NCBI GenBank assembly: GCA_002715725.1
Contig: PAZU01000002.1
Coordinates: 1-37,160, forward strand
Length of the DNA stretch: 37,160 nt
From: Methanobacteriota archaeon
GTDB taxonomy: Archaea > Thermoplasmatota > Poseidoniia > Poseidoniales > Poseidoniaceae
Direction of reading: 5' to 3'
Position numbers and translations under genes: made by a program
Shown: one piece after another, positions 16,661 through 25,554 of the stretch
How the letters are laid out: the number at the start of each line of letters is the position of its first letter
Position numbering within the stretch: the stretch's first letter is position 1
Notes under the pieces: model-generated
Told to the model about the DNA's origin: nothing
Database searches by the model: none
Seen by the model: only the letters and a program-made list of their open reading frames with translations

Positions 16661-17836
16661 TCATGCTGATAGAGTGTCAACAACTAGTGCCCAAGGCAGA
16701 ATTAAAATCGGGGTTAACAATCTAATCATCACAGCATTCGGCCTTGATAATCGTAGTGTTGCGTGGCTAAGTAGTCCGACAATTGATTCTGTCACAGCAC
16801 CTAAAGTTGCTCCTGCAACAATAAGTTGCCAATCAATCTCCGTAGTAATCATAGATGCCAATGCAGTGATTGCGCCGCATAGAATTAATGAGTGAACAAT
16901 TGCATTAGGGGGAATTGCAGATTTTGTATTCCACCAAGCATAAGCACGATTTTCCATGGCCAAACGATGAACCGGGTTTCCGCACAAACCCGCTGCTAGT
17001 GCAGGAGCTAGGATGAATGCAGTTAGCGTACGGCCTTCTAATTGAGATGGATCTAGAAGTGCCAGCATTGCACCAAGAGTAAGAAGGCCTGCAATTCCGT
17101 TGTTTGCCAATCCTGATAGTGTTCTCAAGTTTAGCCGATGGCCGATGTTTACTGCCCTTTTTTCTCCTTTTTCAAACAAACTGAATTTACCCGGTTTGGT
17201 TTCGTTATCTTCTTCTTCGAATGGGAATCGAATAACTCTATCAGATGCTGCAACGATTCTAGAGTCGTGGCTTGCAACCAAAATTGAATGGCCTCCAGCA
17301 GCGAGGTTACGAAGGGTTTTGGCTAATCTTTCTACTGAATCATCATCCAATCCACTATCGGCTTCATCAAGTAAAATCGCAACAGGTTCTGTAGAAATCA
17401 TCGCTGGAATTAGGCCACTTAGGAGTGCAACTCTTCTTCTCTGACCGCCTGAAAGCATCGCAACTCTGTCATGGATTCTGTGGTCAAGACCCCATGCTTT
17501 GAGCAAGGGTGCGATTTCAAAATCATGTCCTGCAGCATCGAGAATCCTCTCGCCTACCAATTCATCGCCCATCACACAATCATCTTGCAAACATAGGCCG
17601 AAATTGGTGCGCCCCCTACGGCCTTCAGAATCACGAATTAATTGTCCAGATATTGTAGAGTTACCATTTTCCAAGGAAATCAGTCCTGCTGCGGATTCAA
17701 TTACGGTTGATTTACCACAACCGTTGTCGCCGTAAAGGCATACAACTTCGCCGCTATCAATCGAAAGTGACCATCTATCTAAGACCTTACTCCGTCCGCG
17801 AAGAACGGTGATTTCGGATAAGTCGATGATGCCCAT
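16661..17836 (-). CDS. CcmA-like ABC ATPase fused to a membrane domain (CcmAB-like)
   Basis: The N-terminal about 210 residues are an ABC ATPase: Walker A LYGDNGCGKST, signature LSGGQRRRVALLSG, Walker B AILLDEADSGLDD and the switch histidine in VASHDSR. After a charged linker (about 212-235) the C-terminal about 155 residues contain about five hydrophobic segments (GIAGLLTLGAMLALL, LTAFILAPALAAGLC, IVHSLILCGAITALA, LIVAGATLGAVTESIV, LTPILILPWALVVD). In bacteria CcmA and the six-helix CcmB are separate proteins. Here the membrane part is shorter and I cannot match it to CcmB by motif, so the CcmB role is inferred from position before ccmC and ccmD. The ORF track starts at TTG 17839; I prefer ATG 17836 (MGIIDLSEI). 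It diverges from the rhomboid gene with 54 bases between starts. Confidence 0.82.
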   Translation of the reverse strand: MGIIDLSEITVLRGRSKVLDRWSLSIDSGEVVCLYGDNGCGKSTVIESAAGLISLENGNSTISGQLIRDSEGRRGRTNFGLCLQDDCVMGDELVGERILDAAGHDFEIAPLLKAWGLDHRIHDRVAMLSGGQRRRVALLSGLIPAMISTEPVAILLDEADSGLDDDSVERLAKTLRNLAAGGHSILVASHDSRIVAASDRVIRFPFEEEDNETKPGKFSLFEKGEKRAVNIGHRLNLRTLSGLANNGIAGLLTLGAMLALLDPSQLEGRTLTAFILAPALAAGLCGNPVHRLAMENRAYAWWNTKSAIPPNAIVHSLILCGAITALASMITTEIDWQLIVAGATLGAVTESIVGLLSHATLRLSRPNAVMIRLLTPILILPWALVVDTLSA

Positions 17837-17890
17837 CAAGCCGAGCGAGCAACCGCATTGCCTTCAAGCCGACGCCTCTTCCGCCTGTAC

Positions 17891-18796
17891 ATGGAGGAGA
17901 TATTGTTCGCGCTTTGGGTGGCAGCAATTATCGGTCCTCTGGCATGGTCTTGGTATCATAAAGCGTCGATTGCAATGGCGATGACACTTTCACTACTTTT
18001 CGGATATATCGTACAGTTAATCTGGGGTTGGACATTGGATTCGTCACAATTGTCCGAGTTGTATTTACGAGTTGTAATGATACCCGCTCTAGTTGAGAAT
18101 GGACATGTTCACACCCTGATTACAAGCGGATTTGTCCACTCTTGGAATAGCCCACTTCATGTTTTAGGAAATATCGTGATAATCGCATTGGTTGGCATAC
18201 CTCTTGAGGACAGATTAGGTCGTGGTAAATGGCTGGTTTCCTATGCCATTGGATTACTTGGTGGTTCAATCGCTTGGACCCTCGCTAATGGCGGCTCCTA
18301 CACTCCCGCCCTAGGGGCGTCTGGTGCGGCGTTTGGAATCCTAGGCGCATACCTTTGCGGATGGCCTCAAGACGAGGTATATTTCCCAATGATTTTGATT
18401 AGAAAATGGCCTGTTCAATTTATCGCTTTATTCTACTTCGGTTTTGAGATTTACAAAGCCTGGCAAGTCTATGGTTTGTCACAAGCCAGCCATGTTGCAC
18501 ACATCGCTCACTTTGGTGGATTTATCTTGGCATATGCTACTTTGCCGATTTTGAAGAAGAATCTTGAATGGGAAGGTGAAATAGAGATAGGGGAAATCAC
18601 TGCTGAAAACCCATTCGAAGGAGTTGATGATCTTGTCAAGAGGCTTCACGATGAAGGGGATGAAAAAGAGACACGTCAAGCTTGGTTAGAAGAAATTGCA
18701 GAACGTGCAAAATGTCCTGTTTGCGGCGGAAAGTTGCATCTGAAAAAAATGCGCATCCGATGTGAATCTGAGTCCTCACATGTTGCCTGGCCTTGA
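17891..18796 (+). CDS. Rhomboid intramembrane serine protease with C-terminal zinc-ribbon-like tail
   Basis: Cleaves membrane-spanning substrates within the bilayer. Catalytic Ser is in LGASGAAFG (GxSG, residue 144 from my start) and catalytic His in HVAHIAHFGGF (207). The supporting HxxxN (HVLGNIVII) and the EDRLGRGKW segment after it are typical rhomboid landmarks. Six or seven hydrophobic segments are present. After the membrane core comes a soluble tail of about 75 residues: acidic (EIEIGEITAENPFEG), helical, then CPVCGGKLHLKKMRIRCE, which resembles half or most of a zinc ribbon. The ORF track starts at TTG 17858; I chose ATG 17891 (MEEILFALWV), as the extra 11 residues look non-conserved. 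It is followed after 71 bases by a large subtilase in the same direction. Natural substrates are unknown; nearby membrane-anchored surface proteins are candidates (inference). Confidence 0.87.
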   Translation: MEEILFALWVAAIIGPLAWSWYHKASIAMAMTLSLLFGYIVQLIWGWTLDSSQLSELYLRVVMIPALVENGHVHTLITSGFVHSWNSPLHVLGNIVIIALVGIPLEDRLGRGKWLVSYAIGLLGGSIAWTLANGGSYTPALGASGAAFGILGAYLCGWPQDEVYFPMILIRKWPVQFIALFYFGFEIYKAWQVYGLSQASHVAHIAHFGGFILAYATLPILKKNLEWEGEIEIGEITAENPFEGVDDLVKRLHDEGDEKETRQAWLEEIAERAKCPVCGGKLHLKKMRIRCESESSHVAWP

Positions 18797-18811
18797 GTCC
18801 CGTAGGGACTC
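18795..18811 (+). terminator. Hairpin overlapping the rhomboid stop codon
   Basis: GAGTCCC-GTA-GGGACTC is a perfect 7-bp stem with a GTA loop; it begins inside the rhomboid TGA stop codon. There is no T-run after it, so classical termination is doubtful. It may be an RNA 3'-end or processing element and shares its CCC-GTA-GGG core with two other intergenic hairpins here. Confidence 0.35.
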
Positions 18812-18838
18812 GGATTCACCCAAGGTTCATGTGTTATG

Positions 18839-18861
18839 CAATCCGCCCGTAGGGCGGGTTG
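18839..18861 (+). promoter_or_regulatory. Strong hairpin just upstream of the subtilase start
   Basis: CAATCCGCCC pairs with GGGCGGGTTG around a GTA loop: a 10-bp stem with a single G-U pair, ending 6 bases before the ATG at 18868. It covers the place where a TATA box for a leaderless transcript would lie, and no TATA-like sequence is seen there. It could hold back ribosome entry on a rhomboid-subtilase transcript or mark an RNA end. Function is inference. Confidence 0.45.
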
Positions 18862-18867
18862 AGTACG

Positions 18868-21800
18868 ATGAGAGGATTAAAAGCACTACTTCTGGCTACA
18901 GTTTTCCTCATTGCAGATATGTCTGCACTTGCTTCCGCAACGCCTTTTCAAGAGGATAAAATCGAAGAAGAAACAGTGGACAGAATGCCTTTCCGTGGAG
19001 ATAAATTCTCAACTGAAGATTATGGTTGGTGGTTTGCATACGGGCCAGATTTGAACTTTGATGGCATGGATGACCGACTCGAGCAAGTCATCGCAGGAGA
19101 AGAATCTCAGTCTACAACCGCAATAATTGGCGCAGATGGTAGGAAAACTGTTGCAATTGTTGTGGATTATGCATGGCACCCTGGCCAAGAAGAAATCGAT
19201 GATTTAGTCGCTATACTGCGGAGTCACGGTTGGGAAGCTGACGGCTCATGGTTCCAAATAATGGATTCAATCGATTCAATTGTTGTTGACCATGTTCCCG
19301 TGAGTGCATTGCTAGAAATCCATGCAATTGAATCGGTAGTAGTCGTAGAAATGCAGAATGTAATGTATCCTACACTCGAGAACGCTAACCCTGCAAGTAG
19401 AATCCAACCTTCAGATGTTTATTCTGGTACACTGTATGATCGAGGGTATGATGGTGAAGGAGTGGTTATCGCTGTATTGGACAGTGGTGTCGATAATGAA
19501 CATCGCGCCCTGAATGATTTCGATGACCAAGACGACGAGCCTGATTTAGATCCTAATTCCTATGATGACCAAAAGTGGGTTGCAGGTTATGATGCAACCT
19601 CGCAAGCATCCAATCCAGATGGTTCACAAGACCCTGATGACGGCCAAGGCCATGGCACTCACGTTGCTGGAATCGCTTTAGGAACAGGGGACTCTTCTCG
19701 GGTTCACATCGGTGCTGCACCGGGTGCTTTCCTGGTCGATGTCAAAGTTCTAACAGATAGCGGTGGTACAAATTCACAAAACTCCTTGAATGGTATTCAA
19801 TGGATGATAAATAACAAAGATACAGATTGGGGCAATGGTGCCAAAGGTATCCAAATTGGTCAGATGTCATTCGGTTCAATTGGAAATCCAATTAATCAAG
19901 ACAATGGTGACAATGGAACTGGTGCTGAAGCACGATTGGTAAACAATGCAACATACGACCACGACATATCTTGTGTTGTTGCAGCAGGCAATGATGGAAT
20001 TCAAAGAATCGCATCACCTGGAAGTGCAGATGGAGCAATTACAATCGGTTCTGCAGACAACGCAGATACCATCAACAGAACCGATGATTTCATGGCTTCT
20101 TACTCCAACTCTGGCCCTCGTGTTAGCGATAATGATGACGATGATTGGGATGAGTTGAAACCAGATTTGACTGCTTATGGAAGTGGAATATATTCTGCTT
20201 CAGCTGCGACTGGAACGTCTTTCCCCGGAACTCCGAGACCTACTGCTGATGATGCGTATGAATCAAAAGATGGGACTTCGATGGCAACACCGATTGTTTC
20301 CGGAGTAGTCGCAATGATGTTACAAGCAGACTCAAGCCTCAAGCCTACGGAAATCAAAGATATTCTTCGCAACTCTAGCGAAGTTAAAGGAAGCCCTTCA
20401 GCGAGTGATGTTTCTAATAGATGGAATGATGAATGGGGATTCGGATTACTAGATGCTTCTTGCGCAGTAGACATGGCTCTAGGACGTTCTTGCACACCTC
20501 TGACTGGAGGCGGCGGCGTAATCGTTGTGCCACCTCCTAATGCCTCTGAAGAAGGAATCACATTCAACAGCCCGGATAACGGGACATGGTGGATGACTGG
20601 CGACCTAGTCCAAATGGAAGGCGACATTATCGATGATACTGGACCATGGAATAGCATTAGTGTAAGAATAACTCAATACTACGAAGAGAAGGACGAAGAA
20701 GTTCTCATGGATTGGACTCAGGCAGTGGTAGAGAACGATAGTTGGTCCTTCACGGAAATGATTCCAGATGATTGGTATGACGCTGAAGAAACAGCGGTGG
20801 TAATCGAAGCACAAGCAGTAGGCAATGGAGAGTTAGTATCCAATGCTGCCAACTGGGTTAGAATTGGAAGAATGATCGCCTCCTTCGGCTCTCCATCCTC
20901 TGGTTCTGTTCTGACAGATACTGTGACTTTCACCGGAACTGCTCAAGGAATTGAACCAAGTGAGTTGCATTACAGAGTAGATTCCGGAGATTGGAATGTG
21001 GCTCATACATTTGATGAAGAAGATTACGAGACTCAGGATTGGTCATTCACATGGGATTCAACTGAAGTTGATGATGGCTCACACAAGATATCCATCAAAT
21101 TGGTCAACATGAGCGGAATAGAATCCGATATTGTCCGTCGAACATTTACCATTGATAACATGCCTGCAGCACCAGAGTTAAGGTTCCAGAGTACTGTTCA
21201 GATTTATGACCAGGATTTGCCTGCAAGTAAAGCAGTTGCAGGAACAATATTGGAAATTCACTTCAGTGTAGTAAATACTGGAGATTTAGATGCTACAGAT
21301 TTACACTTGAAACTCGATGCGCCCGGTAGTGAATCAAACACATATCCTAGCGAAGGCAAACTTCCTAGACTCGAACAAGGCGAGACAGTTTCGGTAATTC
21401 TTTGGTGGTGGGCAACCGTTCCAGGAACTCATGATGTCACCATTCAAATCGATCCTAATGGATTAATGAATGATGATGAGAGTGATAATGAATATACTTT
21501 CCAGTTTGAGATTGAAGAAAGGCCACTAGAACCAACTTTACGATTCCTAACTAGTGCAGTAACAACTTCGTCAAGTATTCCACAACCTAGTACGGAGGGC
21601 AAAGCAAATCCTTACTCAATCAATGTTAGAGTTGACAATTTGGGTAGAACTGAAGCCACTGACATAAAGATGACATTGTACACTTGGCAAGAAGCTGGCT
21701 GGGTTGAAACGGGGACGCAGACTTTGCGCCTGATACTTGGCTCAGATAGTTCATCTGGCAGTGCTACAGCACAGTTTTCACATACTCACTATGAGATTGG

Positions 21801-23721
21801 AGTTGTCAAGCACAGAGTGGTCCTTGAAGGAAACGGAGTTGACGCACAATTCTCTGAACTCAGGTTCAAAGTAGTCGTGGATGAATATTCGGCTGGTTCG
21901 AAGACCGGACTCACTCTTTCAGAAGGAGAAGCCGTGCTTGGTTTCGTAGGAATTCCTTCCAGTGCAGATAGTGATGACGGTGGGGGATTACTATTCACTA
22001 CAAAGGATGGAGAATTGCATGCTAGAACTCTCACTTCTGGTTTCTCTATGCCGGGTGATACTTTGGTAGAATCAAACTGGGCAGGAGAATTTGCATTTGT
22101 ATTGAGAGATGATTACAGAGTGCAAATGGCTTGGACAAAGAGATTTACAGATCAACAAGGATATACAATGACCGATGTTGGAATGGCAAGTATTGGAATT
22201 CTTGGAGATAAGAGCAGCACTTCTTCACACCTGAATCCTCTGAAACAATCTGAGGGCAGTTACTGGGGCTTTGACATGGCGGTCAAAGGAGAAGAAATCG
22301 TTTTGGCAGGTTACCACCGCGATATTCTGACTGGTGGTTCTTGGAACGATGTAACCAATGTATTCATGCTTCACAGTAATGATGTGAGTTCATCGAGTTG
22401 GACAACCAAGATGAATGTCCTTTCTGATATCGATATCAAACCGCAGGACGGAGATGCTCTTGCAGTAGGCATCGGCGAGGAGATTCACCTTCTCTATCAA
22501 GCGATGCGTGACGATGTTACCGGAATTGAACGTGTAGGTCTATTCTATGCCCATGGAGTAATTTCCCAGACACCATTCAATTTCCAAGCGCCTGCTGGAG
22601 ATGATGCGAGTATGGCTGAGATGATGGTGGTCGAACACAAGGGTGATGATGTTCTAGTGGCAGCTTGGATAGAAGGCAGTGGCCGTTCATCAGAGATAAT
22701 TAGCGTCGTTCAAGATTCAATTTGGTCCGTAGAGGAATATAGCAATCTTTCCGCCCCAGGTGCGTCTAAGATTGTAATGATGCATACCTCTGAAGATGAA
22801 ATCAAGGTATACCATGATGAGATTGGAGTCCTAGGACCTGTAACAAGATATGGTTTGTACAATATAGGTGATTCAGAAATTGGCTTATCCAATCTAATCG
22901 CAAAAGGAAATGTGGTCGGAGCAGGAAGTATTGGTGAAGATGCTATTGTGATTATGTCCTCTCCTTCAGGCCTGATTAGTGGAATGAAAATTGCTAACAT
23001 TAATCCAAGCGATACTGGTGACGATGATGGAGGAATCCTAGATCTCATTTTGAGCCCACTGCCCGGTGATACTCGTGAAGATAAGATGATGGCACTAGGA
23101 GCGATTGGTGGATTCTTATTAATCCTGTTTTTGTCAGTAATAGTTGTACTTCGCCGCTCTCATCGTGAAGAAGAAGAGTTGGAGGTTTCTGCTGAAACCG
23201 GTGACCTTGAGTTACTTGTTGAAACTGAAGAGGACGATGGACCTCTAGTTGCAATCGATTCGGATGGCGAATCAGAATTGGTGGTTTCAACTGGTAGTAC
23301 TCCGACTGTCGTCCTTGAAGATGAAGAAGAAATTGAGCAATCTTTGACTGAAGAACTCGAAGCTAAAGTTGAGGCTGGAAATGCTTCCAAGCGTCTAGAA
23401 AGAAGGATGAAGAGAAAGAATGACAGAGAGGCAAAAGAAATATTTGAAAATCTGTCGAAGAATCTACCGCCTATCCCTCCTCCTGGTGAATTGCCTCCTT
23501 TGCCACTACCTAAGTTAGAGGATTTGCCACCATTACCGGCGCTTCCTGCGCCAGGTGAATTGCCAATGCCGCCAGCACCGGGAATGTTACCTCCATTGCC
23601 GGGAATTCCAGCACCACAGAAGACGGTAACATGCTCTGCTTGTGGTTCTAATATTACTGTCAAAGACATGACTTTACGAAGAATGGACTGCCCAGTCTGT
23701 TCTGAAGTAATTAACATGTGA
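18868..23721 (+). CDS. Membrane-anchored subtilisin-family (S8) protease with CARDB-like repeats and cytoplasmic zinc ribbon
   Basis: Secreted serine protease anchored by its C-terminus. The start at ATG 18868 gives a signal peptide (MRGLKALLLATVFLIADMSA, cut near ALASA). The catalytic triad is clear: Asp in VIAVLDSGVD (205), His in GHGTHVAG (262), Ser in GTSMATPIVSG (471), with the oxyanion Asn in AAGNDG (374). Residues 35-185 probably form a propeptide-like domain. Then come Ig/CARDB-like beta domains (FSVVNTGDLDATDLHL; VDNLGRTEATDIKMTL) and a large region of unknown fold. A membrane helix (ALGAIGGFLLILFLSVIVVL) near residue 1415 is followed by an acidic helical stretch, a proline-rich run and a terminal zinc ribbon (CSACG...DCPVC). 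In MG-II-like plankton such proteins are thought to digest protein outside the cell. The track's TTG start (18859) lies in a hairpin and was rejected. Confidence 0.92.
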   Translation: MRGLKALLLATVFLIADMSALASATPFQEDKIEEETVDRMPFRGDKFSTEDYGWWFAYGPDLNFDGMDDRLEQVIAGEESQSTTAIIGADGRKTVAIVVDYAWHPGQEEIDDLVAILRSHGWEADGSWFQIMDSIDSIVVDHVPVSALLEIHAIESVVVVEMQNVMYPTLENANPASRIQPSDVYSGTLYDRGYDGEGVVIAVLDSGVDNEHRALNDFDDQDDEPDLDPNSYDDQKWVAGYDATSQASNPDGSQDPDDGQGHGTHVAGIALGTGDSSRVHIGAAPGAFLVDVKVLTDSGGTNSQNSLNGIQWMINNKDTDWGNGAKGIQIGQMSFGSIGNPINQDNGDNGTGAEARLVNNATYDHDISCVVAAGNDGIQRIASPGSADGAITIGSADNADTINRTDDFMASYSNSGPRVSDNDDDDWDELKPDLTAYGSGIYSASAATGTSFPGTPRPTADDAYESKDGTSMATPIVSGVVAMMLQADSSLKPTEIKDILRNSSEVKGSPSASDVSNRWNDEWGFGLLDASCAVDMALGRSCTPLTGGGGVIVVPPPNASEEGITFNSPDNGTWWMTGDLVQMEGDIIDDTGPWNSISVRITQYYEEKDEEVLMDWTQAVVENDSWSFTEMIPDDWYDAEETAVVIEAQAVGNGELVSNAANWVRIGRMIASFGSPSSGSVLTDTVTFTGTAQGIEPSELHYRVDSGDWNVAHTFDEEDYETQDWSFTWDSTEVDDGSHKISIKLVNMSGIESDIVRRTFTIDNMPAAPELRFQSTVQIYDQDLPASKAVAGTILEIHFSVVNTGDLDATDLHLKLDAPGSESNTYPSEGKLPRLEQGETVSVILWWWATVPGTHDVTIQIDPNGLMNDDESDNEYTFQFEIEERPLEPTLRFLTSAVTTSSSIPQPSTEGKANPYSINVRVDNLGRTEATDIKMTLYTWQEAGWVETGTQTLRLILGSDSSSGSATAQFSHTHYEIGVVKHRVVLEGNGVDAQFSELRFKVVVDEYSAGSKTGLTLSEGEAVLGFVGIPSSADSDDGGGLLFTTKDGELHARTLTSGFSMPGDTLVESNWAGEFAFVLRDDYRVQMAWTKRFTDQQGYTMTDVGMASIGILGDKSSTSSHLNPLKQSEGSYWGFDMAVKGEEIVLAGYHRDILTGGSWNDVTNVFMLHSNDVSSSSWTTKMNVLSDIDIKPQDGDALAVGIGEEIHLLYQAMRDDVTGIERVGLFYAHGVISQTPFNFQAPAGDDASMAEMMVVEHKGDDVLVAAWIEGSGRSSEIISVVQDSIWSVEEYSNLSAPGASKIVMMHTSEDEIKVYHDEIGVLGPVTRYGLYNIGDSEIGLSNLIAKGNVVGAGSIGEDAIVIMSSPSGLISGMKIANINPSDTGDDDGGILDLILSPLPGDTREDKMMALGAIGGFLLILFLSVIVVLRRSHREEEELEVSAETGDLELLVETEEDDGPLVAIDSDGESELVVSTGSTPTVVLEDEEEIEQSLTEELEAKVEAGNASKRLERRMKRKNDREAKEIFENLSKNLPPIPPPGELPPLPLPKLEDLPPLPALPAPGELPMPPAPGMLPPLPGIPAPQKTVTCSACGSNITVKDMTLRRMDCPVCSEVINM

Positions 23722-23730
23722 GGATTATTC

Positions 23731-25554
23731 ATGTGTGGAATTTTTGGCTTCATCGGCAATAGAGCCGCAGCCCCGTTATTGGTTGAAGGCTTGAGACGCC
23801 TAGAGTACAGAGGATACGATTCTTCGGGTATTGTTGTGAAAAACGGAGACCTGCAAGTCCACAAGAAAGTTGGAAAGGTTTCTGAATTGTCTAAGATATT
23901 GCCAAATCATATTGCTGGAGATTCAGGTATTGCACATACACGATGGGCAACCCATGGTGGCGTTACAGATGAAAACGCGCATCCTCACCTAAGTGAAGAT
24001 GGAAACATTGCGATTGTGCATAACGGAATTATCGACAATGCCCGCGGACTAAGGTCACAATTGACTCAAAGAGGGTTTGAATTGAAGTCAGAAACAGATT
24101 CAGAAACCCTAGTTCATATGATCTCAATCGGAATTGATTCTGGACAAGAGCCTCTTGAAGCGGTTAGGCGAAGTCTGACTAGAGTGACAGGGACATGGGG
24201 GCTGTGTGTATTGTTCAAAGAACACGACCTTATCGTATGCGCTAGAAATGGCTCTCCATTGATTTTAGGTAAGGGAGAAGGCGAGTCCTTCGTTTCTTCA
24301 GATCCCCATGCATTATCCCAGCATACTCAGAATTTCTACTTCCTCGAAGATGGAGATATGGCAGTCTTAACACGCGATGGAATTGAAATTTCTAGATTGG
24401 AAGGGGGCATGTCATCTACGAGTATGACTGTGATAGAGGATGAATGGGGAGAGGCAGATATGGCTGGTTTCTCAACCTACATGCTCAAAGAGATTCATGA
24501 GCAACCCGAAGCCTTGCGCAGATGTATTGCCGGTCGTCTTGACATGGTCAATGGAAGCGCTATACTCGGTGGTTTGCGATTACAACCATTGCGCCTTAGA
24601 ACCACTCCACACGTTAGATTGATTGGATGTGGAACTGCATTAAATGCCTGTAAAATTGGCCAATTGGCCATAGAAAGTTTGGCTCGTATACCCTCAGTTG
24701 CCCATGTTGCTAGTGAATTTAGGTACAATGACCCCGTGATTAATCCCAATGCCATTCATTTTGCAGTATCGCAATCAGGCGAGACTGCAGATACTTTGTC
24801 CGCAGTCAAAGAGATTCAACTCAAAGGCGGAGATGTTCATGGTATAGTCAATGTAGTTGGTTCAACTATTGCAAGATTGTGTGGTCAAGGAGTGTATATT
24901 CATAGCGGTCCAGAACAAGCGGTAGCATCAACAAAGGCATTCTCAAATATGGTGGCATCCTTACTTTTGTTTGCAATTAGAATCGGTAGAACTCGAACGT
25001 TCTCGAGAGAAAAAGGCCAATCAATAATCAAGGATTTTGAAAAGATTCCAGACCAGTTGGAAAGATATCTTGCTAATCCAGGGCCTATCGATGAAGCAGT
25101 CGAACTAGTAAAGCATGCGAAAAGTGTTCTTTTCTTGGGAAGAGGATTATCTGCACCAGTAGCTAGTGAAGGCGCTCTAAAGTTAATGGAAATTGCATAC
25201 ATTCCTTGTTTAGCATACCCCGCAGGTGAAATGAAGCATGGCCCAATTGCTCTTCTTGAAGAAGGAAGTCCTGTTGTCGTAATTCTTCCAAACGATAAGC
25301 ATAGAGAGAAGACCATTGCTTCGATGCATGAATGCCGTGCACGTGGTGCCAAAATCATCTTGATTCATGAAGAAGGAGACGAAGAGGCTTCTGAAGAAGC
25401 GGACGTATCGATACCTGTTCCACCATGCAATTATCTTCTGACCCCACTATTGACAGTAGTTCCAACCCAATTGATCGCATATAGAACTGCTTTAGCTTTG
25501 GGTTGTGACGTGGACAGGCCACGTAATTTGGCTAAGTCGGTAACAGTTGAATGA
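23731..25554 (+). CDS. glmS: Glutamine-fructose-6-phosphate aminotransferase (isomerizing)
   Basis: Makes glucosamine-6-phosphate from fructose-6-phosphate and glutamine, the entry to UDP-GlcNAc and surface glycans. MCGIFGFIGN begins the N-terminal glutaminase domain; Cys2 becomes the nucleophile after Met removal. GLRRLEYRGYDSSGI, THTRWATHGGVTDENAHPH and VHNGIIDN are standard class II amidotransferase blocks. The two SIS domains follow with GCGTALNACKIGQ, AVSQSGETADT and LFLGRGLSAPVASEGALKLMEIAYI, and the end LAKSVTVE is the usual C-terminus. Length 607 aa is normal. It lies 9 bases after the subtilase stop, with a purine-rich TGAGGATT before the ATG, so the two are probably co-transcribed. 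Its stop directly abuts the convergent KaiC-like gene. Confidence 0.96.
   Translation: MCGIFGFIGNRAAAPLLVEGLRRLEYRGYDSSGIVVKNGDLQVHKKVGKVSELSKILPNHIAGDSGIAHTRWATHGGVTDENAHPHLSEDGNIAIVHNGIIDNARGLRSQLTQRGFELKSETDSETLVHMISIGIDSGQEPLEAVRRSLTRVTGTWGLCVLFKEHDLIVCARNGSPLILGKGEGESFVSSDPHALSQHTQNFYFLEDGDMAVLTRDGIEISRLEGGMSSTSMTVIEDEWGEADMAGFSTYMLKEIHEQPEALRRCIAGRLDMVNGSAILGGLRLQPLRLRTTPHVRLIGCGTALNACKIGQLAIESLARIPSVAHVASEFRYNDPVINPNAIHFAVSQSGETADTLSAVKEIQLKGGDVHGIVNVVGSTIARLCGQGVYIHSGPEQAVASTKAFSNMVASLLLFAIRIGRTRTFSREKGQSIIKDFEKIPDQLERYLANPGPIDEAVELVKHAKSVLFLGRGLSAPVASEGALKLMEIAYIPCLAYPAGEMKHGPIALLEEGSPVVVILPNDKHREKTIASMHECRARGAKIILIHEEGDEEASEEADVSIPVPPCNYLLTPLLTVVPTQLIAYRTALALGCDVDRPRNLAKSVTVE

Noticed and set aside
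20175-20657. 160-aa minus-strand ORF in the subtilase
   Set aside because: It is a shadow of the catalytic Ser region of the subtilase; no domain is visible.
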